Source: Actinoplanes italicus
Lineage (GTDB): Bacteria > Actinomycetota > Actinomycetes > Mycobacteriales > Micromonosporaceae
Length of the DNA: 64,000 nt
NCBI RefSeq assembly: GCF_003001815.1
Contig: NZ_PVMZ01000022.1
Span: 62,001-126,000 of the forward strand
Direction of reading: 5' to 3'
Made by a program: the position numbers and the translations under genes
Shown: in pieces, positions 1-9,318 of the stretch
Layout: each line of letters starts with the position of its first letter
How positions within the stretch are numbered: position 1 is the first letter of the stretch
The notes under the pieces: model-generated
The model's database searches: none
The model's input: only the letters and a program-made list of their open reading frames with translations
Told to the model about the DNA's origin: nothing

Positions 1-712
1 CGCGCCCATCGTCAGCGAGACCGGCGGCGCGCAGGCCGAGTTCCTGCGGGTCCCGTGGGCCGACGGCACGCTGGTCGCCACTCCGGGCCTGCCGGACGCC
101 GACCTGATCCCATCGCTGCTGGCGGCCTCCGACGTGCTCGGCACCGGCTGGTTCGGTGCGGTCGCCGCCGAGGCCGGCCCCGGCAGGACGGTCGCCGTCG
201 TCGGTGACGGCGCGGTCGGCCTGCTCGCCGTTCTGGCTGCCCGGCAACTGGGCGCCGAGCGGATCATCGCGATGAGCCGGCACGCCGACCGGCAGAAGCT
301 GGCGCTCGAGTTCGGCGCCACCGACATCGTCACCGAACGCGGCGACGACGGCGTCGCCAAGATCAAGGACTTGACCGGCGGGTACGGGGCACACAGCGTC
401 GTGGAGGCGGTCGGCACCCAGGAGTCGATGATGCAGGCCATCCGCTCGACGCGACCCGGCGGGCACGTCGGCTACGTCGGCGTCGCCCACGGCGTCACGC
501 TGCCGGGCATGGAGCTGTTCCTGTCCGGCGTGCACCTGCACGGCGGGCCGGCCCCGGTGCGCCGGTTCCTGCCCGAGCTCATCGACCTGATCCTCAAGCG
601 CGAGATCGACCCCGGCAAGGTCTTCGACCTGGAACTGGGACTCGACGAGGCCGCCGAGGGCTACCGGGCGATGGACGAGCGCCGCGCCATCAAGGCCCTG
701 CTCCGCCCCTGA
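1..712 (+). CDS. Zinc-type alcohol dehydrogenase, C-terminal part
   Basis: The reading frame is already open at the left edge, so the N-terminal catalytic zinc region lies outside the window. The visible part holds the Rossmann fold of the medium-chain dehydrogenase/reductase superfamily: the glycine motif VVGDGAVGLLAV followed by a beta-alpha unit (RIIAMSRHADRQKLALEFGA) that reads the cofactor ribose. The family oxidises alcohols or reduces carbonyls with NAD(P); the substrate cannot be told from this half. The C-terminal half (GGYGAHSVVEAVG, RPGGHVGYVGV) is typical of the family. It ends 54 bp before a secreted L,D-transpeptidase with which it has no obvious functional link. Confidence 0.85.
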   Translation, partial: APIVSETGGAQAEFLRVPWADGTLVATPGLPDADLIPSLLAASDVLGTGWFGAVAAEAGPGRTVAVVGDGAVGLLAVLAARQLGAERIIAMSRHADRQKLALEFGATDIVTERGDDGVAKIKDLTGGYGAHSVVEAVGTQESMMQAIRSTRPGGHVGYVGVAHGVTLPGMELFLSGVHLHGGPAPVRRFLPELIDLILKREIDPGKVFDLELGLDEAAEGYRAMDERRAIKALLRP

Positions 713-766
713 AGCCCCCGAGACGGCCTGACCGGAGAATGCCCGCGTCTGCCAGGATCGGTAGCC

Positions 767-1510
767 GTGAAGAGGATCGCTGCGGTACTCGCGTTCGTCA
801 TGACGGCGGTCCTGGCGACGGCTGCGCCCGCTGCGGCCGCGCTGCCGGACGAGCTCGCGCACGTCGGCAACGCGAGGCAGGTGATCGTGGTGTCCGGCCG
901 GAGCTGGACGTCCACCCACGCGACCGTCCGCGCCTTTCAGCGTGGCGCGGACGGCCGGTGGCGGCAGAGCTTCACCGCCAAGGCGCGCATCGGGTACGGC
1001 GGCTGGAAGTGGGCCGCCGCCCGCCGGCAGGACACGGGTCAGACGCCGGCGGGCACGTTCACGCTCACGCAGGCGTTCGGGGTCCGGGCCGACCCGGGAA
1101 CCCGGCTGCCGTACCGCAAGGTCGACGCCGACGACTACTGGGCCGGCGACAACCGGGACGCGAAGACGTACAACCTCTTCCAACCGGCCGCGTCGCCGAA
1201 GCGAACCTGGCGCGTCTCGCAGGCCGAGCGCCTCGCCGCCTACCCGAGGCAGTACGCCCATGCCGTCGTCATCGACTTCAACAAGCCTTCGGGCGTACGG
1301 TGGGACGCCGCCCGACGTCAGTACGTGGCCATCACGAAGGCCGACACGCGGCGCGGCTCGGCGATCTTCCTGCATGCCAGTGGCAGCGGATCGACGGCCG
1401 GCTGTGTCTCGGTCAGCCGGGCCGACATGGTCCGGCTGCTGCGATGGCTCAAGCCGTCGGCCAAGCCCCGCATCGTGATGGCCCCGGCGTCCGCGATCAG
1501 GAAGGCGTGA
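767..1510 (+). CDS. Secreted L,D-transpeptidase (YkuD-type) family protein
   Basis: The protein has 247 residues and a GTG start. A Sec signal peptide covers about residues 1-25 (MKR, then an Ala/Val/Leu core ending in APAAAA). The C-terminal half has the YkuD catalytic signature: His near residue 203 in FLHASGSGSTAGCVSVS and the nucleophile Cys near 213. Family members cross-link peptidoglycan stems (3-3 links) or anchor proteins in the wall, so the site of action is outside the membrane. The Tyr/Trp-rich middle (PAGTFTLTQAFGV) also fits the fold. The last 14 bp overlap the end of the convergent GTPase gene. The ribosome site is weak. Confidence 0.85.
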   Translation: MKRIAAVLAFVMTAVLATAAPAAAALPDELAHVGNARQVIVVSGRSWTSTHATVRAFQRGADGRWRQSFTAKARIGYGGWKWAAARRQDTGQTPAGTFTLTQAFGVRADPGTRLPYRKVDADDYWAGDNRDAKTYNLFQPAASPKRTWRVSQAERLAAYPRQYAHAVVIDFNKPSGVRWDAARRQYVAITKADTRRGSAIFLHASGSGSTAGCVSVSRADMVRLLRWLKPSAKPRIVMAPASAIRKA

Positions 1511-3086
1511 CCGAAAGCAATCGTTCGCCCTCGGCCACGGCCTCGCGGAGCTGCTCGACGAGCCGGTGCAGGCTCGCGTCCAGGTCGACGCGGTCGCTGG
1601 TCTCGGCGATGATCTCGTCGCGGACTTCGTCGACGTACGGCTGCCAGGTGTCGAGGGCACGTCGCGTGCACGCGTCGACGAGTTCCTGCCGTTTCTCGGC
1701 GACGGCCCGTTCCTGGTCGACGCGGGCACGGTCGGCCCGGAAGTCGTCGAAGATCTTGGCGACGTAGACGACGAGCGGGATCGCGGCCTCGACCGTGCCG
1801 AGGTGCCGGCCCAGTCCTTCGGCGGCCTTCGCCGTACGGGTCCTCTTGCTCGTCAGCGGTTCGGCGGCGTCGGTCATCGCCTTGAGCACCCCGACCAGCA
1901 TGGGCCCGACCGACTCGACACGTCCGGCGACGCCGCCGGCCGGTTCCGGGGCGGCGTCGCCGGATTCGAGGGACGCGACCAGTGACGCGAAGTCGTCCCA
2001 GGAGGGGTGGGCGCGGTCGCGTTCGGTGGACTTACGGATCGACTGCCGCAGCCGCTGCAGGCGTACCTCATGCTTCTTGAACCACTCGTCGAGCGCGCGC
2101 TGGATCTCGGCTTGCGGCTCGTCGACGCCTCCGGCCGGATTCCACGACTGCCGCAGCACCTCCTCGACGAGCCCGTCGAGTCCGGCGCGGGCGGCCCGGT
2201 CGATGGCGTCGAGTTCGTTCTCCGACGCCCGCCGGCGGTGCAGGCCACCGGTGGCGACCTCGGCGCGGGCCGTGTAGTCCGCGAGTTGCGTGCGCAGTTC
2301 GGTCAGGGCTTCGTCGAGGACCGCGGCCCAGTACCGCTGCCCGGCCGCCTGCCGCAAGCCGGGCAGTTCCGACGGCGACACCGTCGCGAGCGCGTCCTGC
2401 AGGTCCTTCATGCCGTCCCAGGAGCGGTAGGCGTCCCAGGTCTCCGGCCCGAGGTCGGTGTACGACCCGGCCAGCCCGAACGGATCCGGCGCCACGACGA
2501 AGATCCGGGTCCGGACGTCGAGGGCGAACATGGTGCGCAGTTCGCCGGTCTTGCGTTCGATCAGGGCGCGGTACGGGTCGAGGCCGTACTCCGGGTTGAT
2601 GCCGGCCTCGTCGAACCGCGAGATCACCACCCACAGCGCTCCGGCCGGCCAGTCCCGGGTGAACACCTGCTGCAGCAGGCCGCGCTCGGCGGTCGCCAGC
2701 TGCGAGGTCAGGACGACGACGCCGACGTCGGTGAGTCCGACCGCGGCCGTCGCCCGGTCCGTGTTGTTCTGTCCTCGCAGGTCGGAGGCCCCGACCGAGA
2801 ATCCGGGGGTGTCGCGCACGACGCAGCCGGCGACCTCGGCGGCGTTGACCTCGAAGGTCTCGTGGCGGGCGCTGATGGTGAGCCAGGCGGGCACCGTGCC
2901 GCCCGAGTCGACGATCAGGCGGCGCAGCAGGGAGCTCTTACCGGTGTCGTACGACCCGAACAGGGTGACGACCGGTTTGTCGTGCTTTTCGAAGGCGTCC
3001 CAGTCGGCGCCGTACCGCCCGGCCAGCGATCCGCCCGGAAGCCGTCCGAGCCAGTCCCGCACTGCTTCGATGTCGACCACTGTCAC
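1497..3086 (-). CDS. Dynamin-like GTPase, single GTPase domain
   Basis: This 529-residue protein starts at a GTG that overlaps the stop of the upstream 1277-residue GTPase by 4 bp (GTGA), so the two are translationally coupled. The open frame continues further upstream but overlaps the neighbour's coding sequence there. It shows a G1/P-loop GSYDTGKS (residues 44-51), a G3 motif DTPG (92-95) and a long, charged helical C-terminal half, as in bacterial dynamin-family proteins. Dynamin-like proteins polymerise on and remodel membranes. No clear transmembrane segment is visible here, so membrane contact may come through the partner. The canonical G4 NKxD is not obvious. Convergent 14-bp overlap with the L,D-transpeptidase. 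Confidence 0.8.
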   Translation of the reverse strand: MTVVDIEAVRDWLGRLPGGSLAGRYGADWDAFEKHDKPVVTLFGSYDTGKSSLLRRLIVDSGGTVPAWLTISARHETFEVNAAEVAGCVVRDTPGFSVGASDLRGQNNTDRATAAVGLTDVGVVVLTSQLATAERGLLQQVFTRDWPAGALWVVISRFDEAGINPEYGLDPYRALIERKTGELRTMFALDVRTRIFVVAPDPFGLAGSYTDLGPETWDAYRSWDGMKDLQDALATVSPSELPGLRQAAGQRYWAAVLDEALTELRTQLADYTARAEVATGGLHRRRASENELDAIDRAARAGLDGLVEEVLRQSWNPAGGVDEPQAEIQRALDEWFKKHEVRLQRLRQSIRKSTERDRAHPSWDDFASLVASLESGDAAPEPAGGVAGRVESVGPMLVGVLKAMTDAAEPLTSKRTRTAKAAEGLGRHLGTVEAAIPLVVYVAKIFDDFRADRARVDQERAVAEKRQELVDACTRRALDTWQPYVDEVRDEIIAETSDRVDLDASLHRLVEQLREAVAEGERLLSVTPS

Positions 3087-6000
3087 TCGTTTCTCCCCGT
3101 GCTGCCCGTCAGTTCGCCGGCGGCGTCGATCAGTGTGCCGGTCGTCCCGGCCCGCGTCCTCGCCGACTCGATCCGCTCCCTGATCGACGTCTCGAGTTCG
3201 AGGTGCGCGCCGAGCAGCGCCTCGAGCTCGCTGATCTGCTGCTCGAGGTAGCCGACGGGGCCGTCGCCCTGCTCGCCGCGCATGATCTGCTCGACGAGTC
3301 CGGCGGCCGCGTCGCCGAGCTGCCGCATCGCTGACTCCTGCTGGTCCTTGTGCTTGCCGTCCTTGCGTTTGTCGTTGGCCATCATCACGGCGTCCGCGGC
3401 CGAGGCGACGACCCCGAGGACGACCCCGGCGCGGGCGACCGTGGCGGCGCCGTTGACCGCACCCCACGGCTTGAAGTTGTGGCCGACGTACTTGCCGATC
3501 GCGTAGACGGCGTCGCGGCTGCCCAGGGCGCTCACCAGCGGCGCCACGGCCGCGGCCACGGTGCCGGCGCCCTCGGTCACGTTCTCGTACCAGGCGTGTC
3601 CCCTGGCCTTGAACTCGGCGGCGAACTCGGGCGCCACCTGAAGCTCGGCGGCGCGCATCTCGCGGCCGATCGCCGACATGTGGTCGCTGTACCAGTCGTC
3701 GAGCTTGCGTGCCGCGCTGGCGAGGTAGCGTTCGAGATCGGCCTCGAACTCGGGGGCCTTCCACCAAGACTGGACGAGGCCTTCCAGCTTCTTGGCGTTC
3801 TTGCGTTCGATCTTGACGACCTCGGACTTCGCCGCCACCAGGTGGCGGTCCACCATCCGGCGGGCGTCCTCACGCAGCGAGTCCTCCAGGATCACGGCGT
3901 CCTTCAGCGCGGCCCGGACGGTGGCGGTCACCGGTTCGCAGCGGCGCAGCTCGGCCTCGCCGTCGGCCTGGACCCGCTCCAGTTGGTGGCGACGGTGCTT
4001 GAGTCCGGTGACCGCCGTGTCGAACGCGGCCGACGTCGACGCCTCGGCCAGCTGCGGCTCGGTGAGGCCGGACAACGTGCTGGTCAGCGCGGCGACGCCG
4101 TCCCACAGCCGGTTCTCGTCGAAGGCCGCGGCCGGCACCGTGGGAGCGGCCCCCACCAGGCCGAACGGGTCGCCGGACAGGCAGTGGATGCGGTCGGTGC
4201 CGATGACGACGCCGCGGGCGGCGAACGCGGCGCGCAGTTCCTCGCGTTTGCGGTTCTGCAGGTTGAGGAAGGCTGCGGGTTCGGTGAGCGGGTGTACGCC
4301 GAGCTCGTCGCACCGGTTGATGAGGAACACCAGGCGCGCGCCCTTCGCGGCGAGGGTCTGCGCGCCGCGGGCGAGGTCCTCCAGCATCGAGGTGTTGCCG
4401 ACCAGCAGGTTGATGTGGACGACGACGAACACGAGGGCGGCCTCGACGATCGCCTCGTAGGCGGTGGTGTCGTGCTCGTCGTGGCCGCTCTGCAGGCCGG
4501 GTGTGTCGACGAGGTCGAATCCTCCGAGCGCGTAGCGGGTCGCGGCGGCGGTCGCGGGCGAGGCCCGGATGTCGAACTCCGCGCGCGGCTGCCGGCCGCT
4601 GTCGACCATGATCCGGCGGATCAGCGACGACTTGCCCGAGTTGTAGTCGCCGAGGACGGCGAGGGCCGGTTTCGTGCCGTCGACACGCTGGAACGTCCGC
4701 ACGATGTCGAACAGTTCCCGGTCGTGGCCAGCCGCTTCCTCGAGTCCGGCACGCCACGCGTGGATGCGGGCCGTGGACGGGGTGCTCCACGCCCTGGCCA
4801 GTACGCGTGTCAGGCTGTCGTGGTCCCGGGCGCGCGTTTCCTCGTACAGCCGCCGGGTTTGATCATTGATCTCCGCCGCCCGGTGCAGATCGACGCCGGA
4901 GTCGAGCCAGTCCTCGCCCAGCAGCGTCCGCGTCACCTCCGCCGGGGTGGTGCCTATCGTGGCCTGTGCCCGCAGCAGGACGCCGGCCACCTCCGGTGCC
5001 GGCTCGATCGCGTCGGCGTGGGCACGCAGGCCGTCGACCAGCCGCCCGATCCGTTCGCGGGCGGTGCGCAGCTCGACCGCGGTGCGCAGCGACGCGGCGA
5101 CGGCCGGGGCCAGCAACGTCCACGCCGCCTTGCGGCTCTGGGCCACCAGGGATTCCTCGTAGCCGGTGAACGTCTCGTCGACGGCCCGGTGGCCGGACAG
5201 CGTCGCCTCGGCCTTGGCCTCGCGCGCCCGTTCGGCCTGCTCGTCGCTCATCTTCCTGCCGAAGTACTGCTGGACCTGGCTCACGAGGCCCACACCCACG
5301 CTGGTCACGGCGATCGCCCAGCCCACGGGGTTCGAGAGCAGGGCGAAGGCGGCGATCGGTACGAACACCGAGCCGGCGCCGAGCAGAATGCCCGATCCCC
5401 GGACGACATCACCCACGACGCGACCGCCCTCGCCGCCGAGGATCCGCGCGGCGTGCGACATGGTCAGCCGGTTGCCCCCGGACTCCGGGCCCACCACGAC
5501 TTCGAGCTCACGCTGCAGAAACGCGCCGCGGTCGGCCCACACGGCCGCCACCGCCGAGGACACGGCGTCCTCGTCGAACACCGCCTCGGTGAACTCCGCC
5601 TCCTCGACCGCCTTCTTCTCGGCGAACGCCTTGCGGATCAGGTCGTCGACGTCGGCCTTCGCCTTGCGGTGGCAGCCCGCCAGGTGCGAGGCGGCCAGAT
5701 GCCGGACGAAGCGGTCGAGCGTCCCCTGCGGCGGTGAGGTGTACGGGACACCCCGCGCCGTCTCGGACACCCCGACGAGATCCGCGCCGAGGGCCGCGTC
5801 GTGCAGCCACTCGGCGCGTTCGGCGTCGTCCGGGTAGCCGAGCACGGCGAACAGCGACTCGACGTCGCGTTCGAGGGACCCGGCCTCCCGGTCGGCCTCG
5901 GCCGCCAGATCCTCCAGTTCACCGATCCCCCGCCGGCACCGCGACCGGACGTCCTCGCGCAGCGCCGCCAGCCGCAGGTCGGCGGCACCCTCCGCGATAG

Positions 6001-6916
6001 CGCCGGTGATCAGCCGCTCCAGCGCGCCGAAGTTCGACCAGCGCTCGAGGTAGTCGAGTCCGAAGGTGTCGCGTTCGAAGCGGAAGCCGTCCACGGCCGG
6101 GCCGAGGAACGGAGTCGAGGCGCGGGCGAACAGGGCCCGCTGGCTGTTGAGCGCCACGATCGGCGTCTCCGGCAGCCCGATCTGCACCAGATGGGTGCGA
6201 ATGTTGTCGGCATGCTGGCGTACCTGCTCGGACATGTTGCGCCGCAGCGGCTGCGCCACCTTCGCGGGGTGGTGCCACATCGGGTTGCGGACGTTGAGGA
6301 CCGCCACGACGGGTTTGCCGTGCTCCTTGATCCAGGCGGCGATCTTCTCGAACTCCATCACCTGCTGCGACTGGGTGTCGAAGCACAGCAGCACGATGTC
6401 GGCGATCTCGACCGCCCGCCGTGCCTTCCGCTCGAGGCTCTCACGGCTCTCGGTGCGTCCCCAGCCGTTGATGCCGGGTGTGTCGTACAGCCGGCAGCGC
6501 TCCCACTCGACGGCCTGCACCTCGGTGGTGCAGTCGCTCTCCCCCGGCGAGACGTACGTCCCGTCGAGCCGGCCGAACACCGACAGCAGGGTGCTCTTGC
6601 CGACTCCCGTACGGCCGAAGAACGCGATGTTGAACGTGCCGAGCGACTCGCGCTCCCGGTCGAGGTGACGCCGCAGCCGAGCCGGGAACCCGGCGGTGAA
6701 GCCGTCAAGCCGGGTGATCAGCTCCGACGCCGGTGGACCGGCCCGCTGAGCCCGCTCGAAAACGCGGACCAGCTCACCGGCCAGCGCGTCCAGACGGGCC
6801 AGCTCCGCCTGCCCCTGTTGCACGGCCGATCCGACGGCCTCCTCGAACGACACCACTTCAGAGGTCAACTCGTCGTCACTCTCCACCGCAGAACGCATGC
6901 CGAGACGTCGGTCCAC
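3083..6916 (-). CDS. Large dynamin-like protein with two GTPase domains
   Basis: This 1277-residue protein has two complete P-loop GTPase modules. The first has GRTGVGKS at 101-108 and DTPG at 145-148, with a degenerate G4 (LNVRN). The second has GDYNSGKS near 754-761, DTPG near 802 and a good G4 (NRCDE near 867). Each is followed by a long helical region containing a hydrophobic stretch (roughly 510-560 and 1170-1215), suggesting membrane insertion or paddle elements. Tandem dynamin-like proteins that act as head-to-head fusogens are known in bacteria (DynA of Bacillus), so membrane fusion, repair or stress protection is a reasonable guess. The GTG start has AAGGA about 6 bases upstream; an ATG 18 bp further in is an alternative. 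First gene of a two-GTPase operon. Confidence 0.82.
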   Translation of the reverse strand: MDRRLGMRSAVESDDELTSEVVSFEEAVGSAVQQGQAELARLDALAGELVRVFERAQRAGPPASELITRLDGFTAGFPARLRRHLDRERESLGTFNIAFFGRTGVGKSTLLSVFGRLDGTYVSPGESDCTTEVQAVEWERCRLYDTPGINGWGRTESRESLERKARRAVEIADIVLLCFDTQSQQVMEFEKIAAWIKEHGKPVVAVLNVRNPMWHHPAKVAQPLRRNMSEQVRQHADNIRTHLVQIGLPETPIVALNSQRALFARASTPFLGPAVDGFRFERDTFGLDYLERWSNFGALERLITGAIAEGAADLRLAALREDVRSRCRRGIGELEDLAAEADREAGSLERDVESLFAVLGYPDDAERAEWLHDAALGADLVGVSETARGVPYTSPPQGTLDRFVRHLAASHLAGCHRKAKADVDDLIRKAFAEKKAVEEAEFTEAVFDEDAVSSAVAAVWADRGAFLQRELEVVVGPESGGNRLTMSHAARILGGEGGRVVGDVVRGSGILLGAGSVFVPIAAFALLSNPVGWAIAVTSVGVGLVSQVQQYFGRKMSDEQAERAREAKAEATLSGHRAVDETFTGYEESLVAQSRKAAWTLLAPAVAASLRTAVELRTARERIGRLVDGLRAHADAIEPAPEVAGVLLRAQATIGTTPAEVTRTLLGEDWLDSGVDLHRAAEINDQTRRLYEETRARDHDSLTRVLARAWSTPSTARIHAWRAGLEEAAGHDRELFDIVRTFQRVDGTKPALAVLGDYNSGKSSLIRRIMVDSGRQPRAEFDIRASPATAAATRYALGGFDLVDTPGLQSGHDEHDTTAYEAIVEAALVFVVVHINLLVGNTSMLEDLARGAQTLAAKGARLVFLINRCDELGVHPLTEPAAFLNLQNRKREELRAAFAARGVVIGTDRIHCLSGDPFGLVGAAPTVPAAAFDENRLWDGVAALTSTLSGLTEPQLAEASTSAAFDTAVTGLKHRRHQLERVQADGEAELRRCEPVTATVRAALKDAVILEDSLREDARRMVDRHLVAAKSEVVKIERKNAKKLEGLVQSWWKAPEFEADLERYLASAARKLDDWYSDHMSAIGREMRAAELQVAPEFAAEFKARGHAWYENVTEGAGTVAAAVAPLVSALGSRDAVYAIGKYVGHNFKPWGAVNGAATVARAGVVLGVVASAADAVMMANDKRKDGKHKDQQESAMRQLGDAAAGLVEQIMRGEQGDGPVGYLEQQISELEALLGAHLELETSIRERIESARTRAGTTGTLIDAAGELTGSTGRNE

Positions 6917-6949
6917 AGGAGGTCCTTACCCCGCCGTTCCCGCCGCCGA

Positions 6950-7348
6950 TCCTAGATCACCGACACCACCGGCCATTTTCAGACAACGGACAGGATCATT
7001 TCTGACGTACGGGGTGCCGGTCGCCTGCCGGCACAGCTCCTCGGCGCCGTCGGTGTCACCGGCCTCGTCTCGCGCCTGGACCAGAATGCCGACCTCGACG
7101 ACGTGCGAGACGATCTCGACGCCGACAGCCTGCCGGAGCCGCGCTTTCGCGACCGTGCCGACCGCCACCCGGGCCGCGGTCTCACATGCGGAGGCACGCT
7201 AGAGGATCGGCCGGGCGTCGGCGTGGGCGTACTTCTGCATGCCGGCGAGGTCGGCGTGACCGGGACGGGGCCGGGTCAGCGGGGCGTTACGGGCCTGGCC
7301 GTCGAGCTCGGCCGCGAGGACAGGCGTTGAATACACGAATCGAGCCAT
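6950..7348 (-). pseudogene. aroC: Decayed internal fragment of chorismate synthase
   Basis: Reading the minus strand from 7348 gives GQARNAPLTRPRPGHADLAG and then MQKY, a hallmark of chorismate synthase. After an in-frame TAG at 7199-7201 the same frame continues RASACETAARVAVGTVAKA, then VGVEIVSHVVEVG and DPVRCL, in the family's normal order. The TAG stands where family members have Glu, and the conserved ASARET signature reads ASACET. Only about 90-120 of some 390 residues survive; both the N-terminal GESHG region and the C-terminal half are missing. The ATG at 7348 has a strong GGGGAGG ribosome site and lies 24 bp after the CotH gene, so a 49-residue peptide could still be made. Confidence 0.85.
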
Positions 7349-7371
7349 CGGGTCCGCACCTCCCCGCATGA

Positions 7372-9318
7372 TTACCCGGCGCTGCCGGTGGCGCACGTGA
7401 CCGCCGGTGGGGTGTTGCTGCCGTTCCAGGAGCCGAGCAGACCGAAGGTCGTGGCCGCCCCGGCGTCCAGGGCACCGTTGTAGGCGGCGTTGCGGACAGT
7501 CACTCCGGTCCCGGTGGTGCTCATCGTCCCGTTCCAGACCTGGCTGACCCGCTGGCCGTTCGCGAAGGACAGCGTGACGGTCCATCCGTTGATCCTGCTC
7601 GTTCCGGCGGTCACCCGGACCTCGCCCTGGAAGCCGCCGGTCCACTGCCCGGTCTGGGTGTAGGTCGCGGTGCACCCACCTGCGGGCGGCGGTGTGGACG
7701 GCGAGGTGGTGGCACCGCCCCATGCCGACGGGCCGTCCAGCCAGGCCGCGCGTTGAGTCATCCAGGTGCGCATGACCTGCACTTGACCGGCCCAGGTCGG
7801 CGTGGTGTCGGTGATGAACGGCCCGACCATCCGGCTGCCCAGGTTCGGCCAGCGCTGGAAGTTGCGCTGGGCGGCGGCGGTCAGCGGCGCGGCCAATGCG
7901 TCCACCCGGCTGGTCAGCGAGGTGGTGGCGAGCAGTCCGCGGCGCAGCGACTGCCACCGGGTCTTGAGGTCGTTCTGGAACGCCGGATCGGCGAGCAGGA
8001 TCTGGAACCAGTCGTTGGCCCGCGGGCTCCGGGTCTGCTGGTACTGCCAGCCGGCGGTCTGCTCGTTACCGAAGAAGCCGCCGACGCCGAAGGTCAGGTC
8101 GTAGTCCCACAGCGGCCCGGCCACGATGGGGCCTTCCCGATCCTTGTAGAGGTAGGTGCTGCGCAGATAGGAGTCCATCTCCCGGCTGAGCTCGTTGAGG
8201 ATGATCAGGTCGACCCAGGAGCCGACGTCGATCCAGGTCCGGTAGCCGGTCTGCGGGTCGGTGAGCCGCGGGCTGTGCAGCATGTCGTGGAACTGCTGCA
8301 GGTACTGCGTCAGCCAGGCACGCTGAGAAGTGTTCAGCGGGGACGGGTCCTCGACCTCGAGGAAGTTCCAGCAGGTCGCGGCGGCGCCGGTGCAGGTGAG
8401 CGTGGGTTCCTCGGCGGCCAGCCACTCGAACTTGAAGATGTAGCCACCGGCGATCTTCGGCAGCGTGGTGTCCTCCTCCTCGAGCTGCTTGAGGTCGAGC
8501 CGGTTCTTGCTGTTCTTGATCGTCTCGACCAGCATGTAGACGCCCTGGTAGTCGGAGGCCGCGACCGGCGTGGAGTCGGTGTTCAGGTAGAGCTCGACGA
8601 AGCGGTAGCGCGGCGTCGCCAGGCCCATCTCCCGTCCGAGGTCGTAGACCAGGGCCTCGCGGATCAGTGACTTGTCGCTGAACGGCCCACGCAGCACCCA
8701 GTCCGAGTCGGCCGGCATGCCGAGCACCGGGTGGTCGGCGTCGTCGTCGGCGTCGTCCCGGAACTCGAGCCGGTAGGGCGCCTTCTCGAACATGGCCGAC
8801 GACTGACCGCGCAGGTGGATGCCGGTGCGGGTGGCGACGGCCGGTGCGGCGGACAAGGAGGTCCCCCCGGCCGTGGTGTCGAAGACCATCGCGGCGGCGT
8901 CCATGTAGTCGCGGCCCGGTTTGCCCTTGCCGTAGTTGTCGATCAGCAGCAGCGGCAGGTCGTGCTGGGTGTCCACGGCGCGAGCCACGTAGAGCGCGGT
9001 GCCCGGGGCGCCGGTGGGCGCGCCGTTCAGGAAGGCCTGCGCCCGCAGCTGGGTGGTGCCGGTCAGGGTCAGCGGCCGGCCGGGGTAGACCGCCGAGGCG
9101 GTCGCCGGCCGGGTGCCGTCGGTGGTGTAGCGGATTTCCGCACCGGCGATCGCGGTGCCCAGCGCCACCGACACCGAGCCCTGGAAGGTGCCGCTGGGCA
9201 CCGAGAACGTGATGTCCCCGGCGAGCCCGCCGGCGGCCGCCGCAGCCGGGACGCCGGCCGTGGTGAGCAGCATCGCCATGATGACCAGGGCGATGGTCCG
9301 GATCGTTTGCCTACCCAT
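7372..9318 (-). CDS. Secreted CotH-family protein with CBM2
   Basis: This is a 648-residue exported protein. The signal peptide covers about 1-29. A chitobiase-type beta-sandwich (IRYTTDGTRPATASAVYPG) runs from about 30 to 112, then the CotH domain from about 130 to 510 (GIHLRGQSSAMFEK, DWVLRGPFSDKSLIREAL, GPLWDYDLTFGVGG), a short Pro/Thr linker and a CBM2 (about 547-648) that should bind cellulose, chitin or xylan. CotH proteins in Bacillus are atypical protein kinases of spore coats; the role of secreted bacterial forms is unclear. The start is the ATG at 9318, overlapping the VTC gene by 8 bp; upstream in-frame codons lie inside that gene. Last gene of the DUF4956-VTC-CotH operon. Confidence 0.88.
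   Translation of the reverse strand: MGRQTIRTIALVIMAMLLTTAGVPAAAAAGGLAGDITFSVPSGTFQGSVSVALGTAIAGAEIRYTTDGTRPATASAVYPGRPLTLTGTTQLRAQAFLNGAPTGAPGTALYVARAVDTQHDLPLLLIDNYGKGKPGRDYMDAAAMVFDTTAGGTSLSAAPAVATRTGIHLRGQSSAMFEKAPYRLEFRDDADDDADHPVLGMPADSDWVLRGPFSDKSLIREALVYDLGREMGLATPRYRFVELYLNTDSTPVAASDYQGVYMLVETIKNSKNRLDLKQLEEEDTTLPKIAGGYIFKFEWLAAEEPTLTCTGAAATCWNFLEVEDPSPLNTSQRAWLTQYLQQFHDMLHSPRLTDPQTGYRTWIDVGSWVDLIILNELSREMDSYLRSTYLYKDREGPIVAGPLWDYDLTFGVGGFFGNEQTAGWQYQQTRSPRANDWFQILLADPAFQNDLKTRWQSLRRGLLATTSLTSRVDALAAPLTAAAQRNFQRWPNLGSRMVGPFITDTTPTWAGQVQVMRTWMTQRAAWLDGPSAWGGATTSPSTPPPAGGCTATYTQTGQWTGGFQGEVRVTAGTSRINGWTVTLSFANGQRVSQVWNGTMSTTGTGVTVRNAAYNGALDAGAATTFGLLGSWNGSNTPPAVTCATGSAG

Noticed and set aside
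3087..3767. N-terminal extension of the 529-residue GTPase frame
   Set aside because: It overlaps the end of the upstream GTPase gene; the translation is Arg/Gly-rich, and a GTGA-coupled start at 3086 explains the gene.
3350..5737. A 795-codon open frame antisense to the double-GTPase gene
   Set aside because: Typical antisense shadow of high-GC coding DNA: Arg/Gly/Val-rich low-complexity translation, no domain, no ribosome site.
6926..7168. Minus-strand 80-codon frame considered as a TPR-like small protein
   Set aside because: Its sequence continues in frame across a TAG into chorismate-synthase motifs, so it is part of an aroC remnant.
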